Part shown: in pieces, positions 31,560 to 41,122 of the stretch
How the letters are laid out: every line of letters starts with the position of its first letter
Position numbering within the stretch: the stretch's first letter is position 1
Source: Paraphysomonas bandaiensis
Lineage: Eukaryota > Chrysophyceae
Direction of reading: 5' to 3'
Length of the DNA: 42,263 nucleotides
Assembly (NCBI GenBank): GCA_965644295.1
Contig: CBFFRP010000225.1
Location: forward strand, 1 to 42,263
The notes under the pieces: model-generated
What the model was told of the DNA's origin: nothing
What the model saw: only the letters and a program-made list of their open reading frames with translations
The model's database searches: none
Made by a program: the position numbers and the translations under genes

Positions 31560-32588
31560 AATTCCTACAAACCTGGTAAATCGGGGCCCCCAGAAAAATC
31601 GGGGCCCCCACAAACCAAAAAACAGTCCCATATGACCGTCAATAAACCACCTTAAGAACACTAATTCCTTCAATAACTACACACCCAATCAACTAACACA
31701 TACAACGCCATGTCCCTCGTATGCACGAGTGTTCATATCATAAGGACACCTCTCCGCTCATCCATACTACTGCTGCTTTCAACCAGCAATGTGAGGTGAA
31801 CAACTGTGTCTGCAGTGTTCCTGGTGTCCATCCGCTGTGCTCCGTAAAGCCTTCATTTACACTTTACACTGGTAAGAATGGAGATAATTAGAGACATTGA
31901 CTCTATGTGATTTGGTGTGTGTTTTCATATGAAGGCTCGGGAATCTTAATGCTCTGTCTATAATGTATATATTATATATATGGCCTCATACTAGCGGACT
32001 GATTCCTTATGCCATAGAGTGACTCTGGGTAGAGAATCTACATCGAAGATTATTTACTTTCCTCCAATACAGCTTGAGTAATCTCTCTGGCTTGTTAAAA
32101 GTAACCTATTGGCGTATGTTTGTTTCGTTGCGTGCTCTACGTGGAGTGTAGATATCACTCCACTATCGCCCTATAGGAATTGCCATTTGATCTCCCTGGC
32201 TTTTCCGGAACGCAACACCTCTCACAGAGATCACCACGTTTGCTTGATGACTACGTACCATGTACAGTAGGTTCACGATGCAACTTGTATTTATGTTAGT
32301 CCTGCCTTGTATAATATAGGTCCTTGACTGATTGTGTAACGTTTCCGTGTGCCTTATATGTAATATCTAATTAAGATAGTTTCATCCTGCCTTTGTTTGT
32401 ATTTAGAAATCAGATATCCACGAATTGAAGAAGAAACGCACTATATTCTACCATATTATTATACCATTATTTGCTTCATACTGCAACACGTGTATTACAT
32501 TACATACCACTGAGAGTATTAATGTACAATATAGTAGAAAAGCAAATGATCATTAAGTTAAAGAACAACTAGTCTATAAAGCAGGAAA
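31560..32588 (+). repeat. Left arm of a 1029-bp inverted repeat
   Basis: The reverse complement of 33091-34119, same length, with only three differences found by eye (one near 32373, one near 32500, one near 32567). The outer tip reads AATTCCTACAAACCTGGTAA and then two tandem ATCGGGGCCCCCA units. No ORF of note lies in the arm. AATT at both outer borders could be a 4-bp target duplication or part of the repeat. Confidence 0.95.
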
Positions 32589-33090
32589 CGTTCTCTTCCG
32601 ACGTTGTCCTAATATGTAAAACTTCGTGGAACTGTTACTTACCCTGAGATTATTGTTTCGGGCATATCACCGGGACATACGAACATCAACATAGATGAAC
32701 TGTCCCATATCTGTCATTGGTCTGAAATAGTGAGTCACGAGAGCGTAGTTGCCAATATCGGGAGGAAATGGCTTCAAGAGATCCTGCTGAAAGAAAACGG
32801 CCTGCAGCAGAGCTCACGCTTATGAGAGAAGAGGACCGCTGTGCTAAAGCCGTAAGAGTACAAGAAGAAAGAAAGCGGCCAATATCATTGATAAAGTTGG
32901 CCTTATTATCCGCGGCAGAAAAGGTAGCTGAAGACATCTTTGAGAGCAGAAAAGGAAGAAGTTCGCATTTAGCAAGTGAATGATGCGCCTAATGTACTAT
33001 CAAATCTAACAATTACGAGGTAGGGAGCTTATGATTTAACATTCGAAATATCTTGTTATATTGCACGTTCATTACAGTTTTGTTGATTAC
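32589..33090. mobile_element. Unique centre of the long-inverted-repeat (foldback) element
   Basis: 502 bp between the two 1029-bp arms. Total element size is about 2.56 kb (31560-34119). Long near-identical inverted arms around a short centre are typical of foldback/long-TIR DNA transposons. No transposase is present, so it is non-autonomous if mobile. Confidence 0.7.
32768..32983 (+). CDS. Small charged ORF in the foldback centre (71 aa)
   Basis: Begins MASRDPAERKRPAAEL and continues as a Lys/Arg/Glu-rich sequence likely to form a helix (REEDRCAKAVRVQEERKRP). No known family recognised. It is the only ORF in the unique centre. It could be a remnant of a DNA-binding protein, an exon or chance; I infer no function. 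Confidence 0.3.
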   Translation: MASRDPAERKRPAAELTLMREEDRCAKAVRVQEERKRPISLIKLALLSAAEKVAEDIFESRKGRSSHLASE

Positions 33091-34119
33091 TTTCCTGCTT
33101 TATAGACTAGTTATTCTTTAACTTAATGATCATTTGCTTTTCTACTATATTGTACATTAATACTCTCAGTGGTATGTACTGTAATACACGTGTTGCAGTA
33201 TGAAGCAAATAATGGTATAATAATATGGTAGAATATAGTGCGTTTCTTCTTCAATTCGTGGATATCTGATTTCTAAATACAAACAAAGGCAGGATGAAAC
33301 TATCTTAATAAGATATTACATATAAGGCACACGGAAACGTTACACAATCAGTCAAGGACCTATATTATACAAGGCAGGACTAACATAAATACAAGTTGCA
33401 TCGTGAACCTACTGTACATGGTACGTAGTCATCAAGCAAACGTGGTGATCTCTGTGAGAGGTGTTGCGTTCCGGAAAAGCCAGGGAGATCAAATGGCAAT
33501 TCCTATAGGGCGATAGTGGAGTGATATCTACACTCCACGTAGAGCACGCAACGAAACAAACATACGCCAATAGGTTACTTTTAACAAGCCAGAGAGATTA
33601 CTCAAGCTGTATTGGAGGAAAGTAAATAATCTTCGATGTAGATTCTCTACCCAGAGTCACTCTATGGCATAAGGAATCAGTCCGCTAGTATGAGGCCATA
33701 TATATAATATATACATTATAGACAGAGCATTAAGATTCCCGAGCCTTCATATGAAAACACACACCAAATCACATAGAGTCAATGTCTCTAATTATCTCCA
33801 TTCTTACCAGTGTAAAGTGTAAATGAAGGCTTTACGGAGCACAGCGGATGGACACCAGGAACACTGCAGACACAGTTGTTCACCTCACATTGCTGGTTGA
33901 AAGCAGCAGTAGTATGGATGAGCGGAGAGGTGTCCTTATGATATGAACACTCGTGCATACGAGGGACATGGCGTTGTATGTGTTAGTTGATTGGGTGTGT
34001 AGTTATTGAAGGAATTAGTGTTCTTAAGGTGGTTTATTGACGGTCATATGGGACTGTTTTTTGGTTTGTGGGGGCCCCGATTTTTCTGGGGGCCCCGATT
34101 TACCAGGTTTGTAGGAATT
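33091..34119 (-). repeat. Right arm of the 1029-bp inverted repeat
   Basis: Mirror of 31560-32588, beginning TTTCCTGCTTTATAGACTAG and ending GGTTTGTAGGAATT. The pairing stops abruptly on the outer side (CTCGAAAATCC on the right, ACAC on the left), so the arm has a defined end. Confidence 0.95.
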
Positions 34120-34207
34120 CTCGAAAATCCTGCTTTTAGTTTTACATAGATCGTTTTTTTTTCATATTCATGGACACGTACATCTGATCAACACTCTGTA
34201 CTTTCAG

Positions 34208-34338
34208 GTTCAGCTGGTGAAAACACGTTTAAGATTTACAATAATGCAAGAGGTTATGAATATTCATTTTTTGATAATGAAGGACCTCGTATTATTAGAA
34301 AAGAATTAGCTCAAGTACAACTATATGACCTATTGTAG
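34208..34338 (+). pseudogene. Possible orphan terminal exon (42 codons)
   Basis: An acceptor-like TACTTTCAG (34199-34207) is followed by 42 codons ending in TAG at 34336. They include FKIYNNARGYEYSFFDNEG and RKELAQVQLYDLL, with coding-like composition. No matching upstream exon was found; the foldback element lies directly upstream and could separate it from its gene. Family unknown. Confidence 0.3.
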
Positions 34339-34439
34339 CAAAAACAATATAACTAACTTGTGCATAACTCTGATGCCCTAATATCCATTAATGGTGATGG
34401 CATTAAATGCAGGGCCAGTCAAAAATAATTGCAATATAT

Positions 34440-35575
34440 ATTGCATAGATTGTCGTTTTCAACATGATCCTCTGCTGGTCTGACCTTAGCGACGACAGCC
34501 AAGACAAGGCGTATGCTGATGTTCTCTCCCAAATTACAAACTCCATTTCCATCACGCAGACGAAGGCAGACAGGCTTTCATCCTTCTGCGCATTCACGGG
34601 AATGCAACTCGCCATAGACAAAACGGAATGTATCGCTATTGGCGCTCCTTTTGAAGTCGAGGCCATGCTGGAAAAAGAGCCAACCCTCACCATTAGAGAC
34701 TGGAACTGGATCCCGCACACCATCCCAATCAGAGCTACCACACTCCCCACCAAATATCTTGGAGTACTACTCCCATTATCCCCAAAAGACACCGACTCCC
34801 ATGCCTGGTGCGTCAACTACATCGCCACTTCCACAACATATCTCCGTTATAAGTGCGCATCCCCAGAATGCAAGCTCCTAGTGCTCAACACTCAAATACT
34901 CCCGACACTCCTCTACAAAGCCACTAAAGCCTCCTGGACGTACGCCAAGTTCCTTGAAATAGACACACTACTTGCACACGCCGTAAGGGCAGTCCTGCGC
35001 CTACACAGCACTCATCTACCTTCCAACGAAGTACAAAGGACTTGGGTTACGCAAGTTCTCCACCTGTGCTCAGACCCAAAAGTGGCACGCTCTGCAAAGA
35101 GCCATCACCCTTGGAGGCGAGCCCAAACAAGCCGCGTTATCCATTCTACAACGCCACGACCTAAACCAACCCGACATTGACCTATACATCACTAGCCTAG
35201 TCCAATGTGGACAACAGCTCGGAATCCGTCTGCAGCCTCCATCACCGGCCACGCCCCAATTCCGAGACACCATTGACAGGGTACAATCCCAACTCCAATT
35301 GTACGACGATCACCCACACGACTATTATCAAGCCATCTTCACTGATGGTTCCTTCACTCGCACTAATCTCACCCCCGCCCACCTACTCGGAACCTCGCAC
35401 ACCCAGAATGCCGCGCACAACGGGGGAGCACCAAAAACAACTGGAGTCACAGACCAACCAAAATCCTTCACCTCACAACCCCAGAGCACACCACACCTGG
35501 ACTAATACACACACCACACACCACATCATACACATACGAGGCCTCAACAACTACCTGCAACGAAAAACGCTTTAG
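34440..35575 (+). pseudogene. LINE-like RT/RNase H fragment with frameshift
   Basis: Open frame 34464-35180, then a shift near 35050-35100 into the frame that runs to 35505. The first part has YADVLSQIT, where LINE RTs usually have a YADD/FADD box, followed by FCAFTGMQLAIDKTEC and TTLPTKYLGVLLPL, typical of the end of a LINE RT palm and thumb. The second part has IFTDGSFT, the first RNase H block. Both ends are truncated and I see no 3' tail like that of the 5.8-10.3 kb family. Confidence 0.75.
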
Positions 35576-35727
35576 GTGTGTTCAATAATAGAATTTGAAG
35601 TTGATGCTGCATCTCATATAACTTATAAGCTGTAATAGAATGTGTAAACAGTGCCATTAAAATGTAAAACTGGTTGGAACACTTAGAGTTCTCTAGCTGC
35701 TGCATTGATATTGGGTTTTCATCATTA

Positions 35728-36235
35728 TGTTGTAACGGTTACTACTATCTAACTACTAGTTACTACCAGATCGAGCTCATTTCTTCTTCTTAACGCTATA
35801 TTATTATTAATCTTGTAAATATAAATATAGAAGGTCCGGTTTTACGGACACTGGTCGAACAGAACAATAGTATGTGTATTTATAAGTGTATGTTGTTGTA
35901 TATTGCTCTTGATGTATAACTGTTATACTGTTGCATGGTGACTAACAGAAGTTGACATTATTTGCTAAGGTTTTCTATTCTCAACTGATAAGATGAAATT
36001 ATAAACATTACATGATAAAGAACCTAAGTTGTGTTCGATGTGTTCAACACCATTCATTTACTACTATAGTCTACAAACCACACACTCAGTGATCGTATCC
36101 TGTATAGTCACCCACTTCTACTTCAGTTTCATACTACACAATATAATGTACTAATTACATATATATCTTTCGATCCTTGCATCTCACATAATACTGCACT
36201 CAATTGCAAGTATATAGAATCTTCAGATCTCAACA
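35728..36235 (-). repeat. Putative Ty1/copia 3' LTR
   Basis: On the minus strand the copia coding end is followed by the purine tract GAGGGGGAG (36244-36236) and then TGTTGAGATC (from 36235). A matching end, CCGTTACAACA, lies at 35728, giving a 508-bp LTR with TGTTG...CAACA termini. A TATA-like stretch (CTATATTTATATTT, minus) lies at about 35830-35817. The PPT-LTR start is firm; the far end is inferred from terminal complementarity. Confidence 0.65.
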
Positions 36236-36359
36236 CTCCCCCTCAATTGAGTGTTGTACTATGACGCCTCCCAGCTATTGAATGCCTGAGATAAAAAAAT
36301 TCTTGACAGTAAAATAGACTCATCTCTAAGTCTAAACCTCTGTCTAAAAAACTCAGTAC

Positions 36360-37128
36360 CTACTTGCGTCTTCTTTTATCCCTTGGTCCCTCATTAATCA
36401 CTTCAGTGGAACTCTTAGTTTTCTCTCCAAGATTTCTCTTTCTCTGCTCCATATATGATAAACCAACCAATGACTTTGTATAAATATCTGCTGCTTGTTG
36501 CGATGTATGCACATGCACTAACTTAATCGTATTGAACTGATTGGGATCCACGTGCTCTCTCACCATGTGATACTTAATCTCAATGTGCTTCGACTTCTTG
36601 TGAAACACTGGGTTTTCGGCCAAATCCTGGGCACTCTGACTGTCGATGAAGAATGGTGTGGGTTTGATGAGCCTCAACTTAATCTCACCCGTCACCCCCC
36701 GAACCCATAGCACTTCTTGGAGACCCGCGTAAATACACTGATACTCAGACTGCATGCTTGACGTTGCCACTGTCGTCTGCAGTTTGGACTGCCAGACTAT
36801 AGGCCCTCCCGCTGCAAACCCAACGTACCCCGACGTGGACTTCCTGGAGAGCTGGTCTCCCGCCCAATCCGCGTCAGTAAACATATGGAAGTCGAACCGT
36901 CTACTCCCATATTGAATCCCTTTGTCAATAGAACCACGAATATATTGCCATACGTGTGTTAATAGCTTGCATACTTCAATATTCACCTTATTACTGAACC
37001 GAGACAGTACTCCCACTGCATAGGCAATATCCGGCCTCGTGTTCATCGATAGATATAGTAATGCACCTATCAGCGGCCGATATGGGAAGTTATCTACTAT
37101 AAGCTGTTCCTCCTCGGTATGCTCATGC
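36360..37128 (-). pseudogene. Ty1/copia polyprotein, C-terminal part (RT end and RNase H), interrupted
   Basis: The minus-strand frame holds FPYRPLIGALLYLSMNTRPD, AYAVGVLSRFSN, FTDADWAGD, KSTSGYVGF, VATSSMQSEYQ and QSAQDLAENPVFH: the end of a copia RT and its RNase H. Frame and sequence hit the LTR boundary TGTAACG at 37129, so the upstream part of the polyprotein has been displaced, probably to beyond 42263. Confidence 0.9.
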
Positions 37129-38549
37129 TGTAACGCCTTGGCGTTAACTGTTCTTCCTGGGCATGTGATTGCTAGCTATGGTTGGGAGCAAGCTGCATTT
37201 ATCTGGGCTACGCTAGGAAGAGTGAGACCTCTTGCTTGTGATACATATTGTGTATATTATTATATGTATGCTTGCATGTACACAACACTATGCCTTGCAC
37301 TGCATGTCATCATTGTATTGATATCGCATTGTATGCACTCACATTTATTACTATATCACTCACACCACACCACACTATACACATTGCATACATACTACAC
37401 TTCACACTTATATCTCTATGCTGTGTTGGTATTAATTCTTCTCTAGCTGCAGATAGAGGGAATTAGATATCAATATAGTGCATTAACATTCATCTATACC
37501 TTCCGATATCTCTATATGTATGTGTATTACTATCTATATCCATCATCACACTCTTAACACCTTGCATACTGTATGGCATATAGTACATGTGCTTGTATAA
37601 GATCCAAGTCTTGTCATAAGCACGATCTGCATGTATACATGACATGAATATGACGTATGTATGGTATATGTACACATTGTATCACCTGAGGGTCCATTCA
37701 TCTTGTCATGAGGCCATTGGTACTCTCTGTGTGGTCTTCATATTCCTGTGGAGCGCAGTGGACTCTAACTTCTCGTGTTCATGATGTTTGGAGCCGTGAC
37801 TTGCGTCAGACGTCTGTCATTATGGACTTGACTAGGGTGCCAAGTGTCATCGTCTATCTCTTACTGGTTATGGAGCGTTGGCATGTATCTACAATGAGCG
37901 TTAAGAGCATCATCCTCTTCAGTCTCTTCTCAACTGTTGTTTTTATCGTATGCTGTATTTACTGTATTTGCTGTATACTCCTGGATGCTACTCGGGTATG
38001 CGGGATGTATATGACCTTGTACTCCTCTGTATATACGATTGTATAATGCTGTATATGATTCTGAGTATACAGTATTGTGCTGTTGTATATTTGTATATGG
38101 TCTATAGTACAGTGATGGTATATTGTTGAGTACAAGGATATGATTGGACAATATTCTCATTTTGGTGTGCTGGAGACTCTGTTGGTTGGAGTTGGTCTTC
38201 ATAGCATTCTACGGGAGTGTTCCAGAAAACTGATATGTCCACATAATCAACCAAATCTTGTACAATCTTTTGTAGAATATTGTTCTAGATGTTATTGTGT
38301 GTTTCTAGATAGCTTGTAGAACATGAGTGGTTCTTTGTGAGTTGTTTTGTGTTCTGCTTGCTGTTCAGATTTATGTTAGAGTGCCTTACACCTTAACACG
38401 TAGTTAGAGGTGTCTAATTATAAGAGCTTGGGGGTGCCTGAGCTGTTGTAAGGCTTAATAACAAACATATTCCTCTTCTTCTTTTCCTTTCTTCTTTCTT
38501 ACATTTCCTTATTATTCATATATAGTGGCTGCACCCGGTGTTATACCTC
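37129..38549 (+). repeat. 1421-bp LTR, copy 1 (opposite orientation)
   Basis: Starts TGTAACGCCTTGGCG and ends GGTGTTATACCTC. It is the inverted twin of 38569-39989; translated segments in all shared frames are identical, so divergence is near zero. Its TG end joins copia coding sequence directly. ORFs of 61-112 codons within it recur in each copy only because the DNA does; none has a recognisable domain. Confidence 0.9.
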
Positions 38550-38568
38550 GGGTTTGGTTAAAGTAAAT
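38550..38568. other. 19-bp spacer of the LTR palindrome
   Basis: GGGTTTGGTTAAAGTAAAT separates the two head-on LTRs. GGGTT next to copy 1 is also found next to copy 3 (41122-41118, minus), suggesting that it belongs to the element, such as the start of its primer-binding region. Confidence 0.6.
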
Positions 38569-39989
38569 GAGGTATAACACCGGGTGCAGCCACTATATAT
38601 GAATAATAAGGAAATGTAAGAAAGAAGAAAGGAAAAGAAGAAGAGGAATATGTTTGTTATTAAGCCTTACAACAGCTCAGGCACCCCCAAGCTCTTATAA
38701 TTAGACACCTCTAACTACGTGTTAAGGTGTAAGGCACTCTAACATAAATCTGAACAGCAAGCAGAACACAAAACAACTCACAAAGAACCACTCATGTTCT
38801 ACAAGCTATCTAGAAACACACAATAACATCTAGAACAATATTCTACAAAAGATTGTACAAGATTTGGTTGATTATGTGGACATATCAGTTTTCTGGAACA
38901 CTCCCGTAGAATGCTATGAAGACCAACTCCAACCAACAGAGTCTCCAGCACACCAAAATGAGAATATTGTCCAATCATATCCTTGTACTCAACAATATAC
39001 CATCACTGTACTATAGACCATATACAAATATACAACAGCACAATACTGTATACTCAGAATCATATACAGCATTATACAATCGTATATACAGAGGAGTACA
39101 AGGTCATATACATCCCGCATACCCGAGTAGCATCCAGGAGTATACAGCAAATACAGTAAATACAGCATACGATAAAAACAACAGTTGAGAAGAGACTGAA
39201 GAGGATGATGCTCTTAACGCTCATTGTAGATACATGCCAACGCTCCATAACCAGTAAGAGATAGACGATGACACTTGGCACCCTAGTCAAGTCCATAATG
39301 ACAGACGTCTGACGCAAGTCACGGCTCCAAACATCATGAACACGAGAAGTTAGAGTCCACTGCGCTCCACAGGAATATGAAGACCACACAGAGAGTACCA
39401 ATGGCCTCATGACAAGATGAATGGACCCTCAGGTGATACAATGTGTACATATACCATACATACGTCATATTCATGTCATGTATACATGCAGATCGTGCTT
39501 ATGACAAGACTTGGATCTTATACAAGCACATGTACTATATGCCATACAGTATGCAAGGTGTTAAGAGTGTGATGATGGATATAGATAGTAATACACATAC
39601 ATATAGAGATATCGGAAGGTATAGATGAATGTTAATGCACTATATTGATATCTAATTCCCTCTATCTGCAGCTAGAGAAGAATTAATACCAACACAGCAT
39701 AGAGATATAAGTGTGAAGTGTAGTATGTATGCAATGTGTATAGTGTGGTGTGGTGTGAGTGATATAGTAATAAATGTGAGTGCATACAATGCGATATCAA
39801 TACAATGATGACATGCAGTGCAAGGCATAGTGTTGTGTACATGCAAGCATACATATAATAATATACACAATATGTATCACAAGCAAGAGGTCTCACTCTT
39901 CCTAGCGTAGCCCAGATAAATGCAGCTTGCTCCCAACCATAGCTAGCAATCACATGCCCAGGAAGAACAGTTAACGCCAAGGCGTTACA
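38569..39989 (-). repeat. 1421-bp LTR, copy 2 (3' LTR of the minus-strand element)
   Basis: Read on the minus strand it begins TGTAACGCC at 39989 and ends ACCTC at 38569. It is preceded on that strand by purine-rich GAGAGAGTGAGAAATGGTAG, a likely polypurine tract. That makes it the 3' LTR of the element whose internal region is 39990-41122. Confidence 0.88.
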
Positions 39990-41122
39990 CTACCATTTCT
40001 CACTCTCTCACACTTCCAAAGCAGACATACTATAGTTTTGCAGCCCCGCTGCACATTACCCTCTCTCTCACCTCTCTTTCTCATAGTGGTTCTCAATATG
40101 AACAAGTCCATAGGACTCTCACACAAGAATTCCAAATGACAAGTCAAGCAAAATCTCGTCTTGATGAATCTTCTAGTAGAAAATGCTTCATGATGCCACA
40201 TGCTCCCGATCTCCTCTTCATGATATCTGTTGAAAATCTCTAGCTACTCAGACTCAGTAGGTGATGCACGCACTGCAATGTAGGGGATTCCGAAGTGCGA
40301 GAGTCATTGCTCCATGCACACCAAAATTCAGAGCCAGTCCGCCAAAGTTGCATCTAGAGGCTTTGTAACAGCCCAAATTGTGAATCAACACTCTAGTCTG
40401 ACCCAAAGTGGCGGCCCAGGACCATGTTCCTCAAAAATTGCCATCACCCAAGTATAAGGCCGGATAAATCCTGGAATATTCTGGAAGTCACCCATTATTC
40501 CCTGTGCAGGGTCGGGGAGGAAAGACTTCTTAGTTAGGACCAAGCTGGACTTCCCGGGACTGGAACAAATTATCTCACGTTGAGAGGACCGGAGCTGCTG
40601 TACCCCATGAACTCGGACGTCGATAGGAAGCCAGTTTGCATCAGCATTGGTGGTCTCTGTCCCTGGAATTGACACTCGCGAGACTGCATTGCCATCCTCC
40701 TGAACCATAGATGCCTTAGGTTCCATACCAAGCTCCTGCTGAGATGAAGCACAGTCTTCTTGTTTGTGGTCAGCCGCTTCCGTGGTAGTAATCTCAGGAC
40801 AGGAAACAGGCGCATCTGAGGGGTTCTCCAGCATCTGTTCAGATTTTTGAAGCACCTCCAGAATCTGTCCAACAAACTGCTGCTCAAGTTGACTGATCAT
40901 GTCTAGAGTTTTCTGACTCATCTCCTGAATGTGCTGTTCCATTCTTCGCTCGTATCTGTCAAAAATCTCCTCCACATCCTTAGAGAACGTAGTTCTGCTG
41001 GCCAGTTCCATGTGACGGGGACTATTATATTAACTTGACGTAGATATATCCTTCCAACAATGTTATCAAAATCTGCAGATTTAGAAGCTGCTTTTCGCTA
41101 GTAAATTTACTATAGCTAACCC
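39990..41122 (-). mobile_element. Internal region of a small non-autonomous LTR retrotransposon
   Basis: 1133 bp between two directly repeated 1421-bp LTRs. It holds one coiled-coil ORF and a polypurine tract (about 39990-40010, minus) but no protease, RT, RNase H or integrase. Large LTRs around a short non-pol interior fit a LARD/TRIM-like element mobilised in trans. The minus-strand sequence just after the upstream LTR (GGGTTAGCTATAG) is where a primer-binding site should lie; I could not match it to a tRNA. Confidence 0.75.
40385..41011 (-). CDS. Coiled-coil, possibly Gag-like protein (208 aa)
   Basis: The only sizeable ORF inside the LTR element. Residues about 8-60 are heptad-like and charged (VEEIFDRYERRMEQHIQEM, then LEQQFVGQILEVLQKSEQM), predicting an oligomerising coiled coil. 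A polar Glu/Ser/Thr-rich middle follows, with a C-terminal segment containing FLPDP, GFIRPYTWV and GPGPPLWVRLEC. There is no zinc knuckle or protease motif. Position right after the 5' LTR suggests a Gag or Gag remnant, but this is inference; family not recognised. Confidence 0.55.
   Translation of the reverse strand: MELASRTTFSKDVEEIFDRYERRMEQHIQEMSQKTLDMISQLEQQFVGQILEVLQKSEQMLENPSDAPVSCPEITTTEAADHKQEDCASSQQELGMEPKASMVQEDGNAVSRVSIPGTETTNADANWLPIDVRVHGVQQLRSSQREIICSSPGKSSLVLTKKSFLPDPAQGIMGDFQNIPGFIRPYTWVMAIFEEHGPGPPLWVRLEC

Noticed and set aside
37129-39989. Palindrome as a missed-adapter or amplification artefact
   Set aside because: No adapter-like spacer. Symmetry stops exactly at LTR ends, with different, sensible flanks. 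Not fully excluded without reads.
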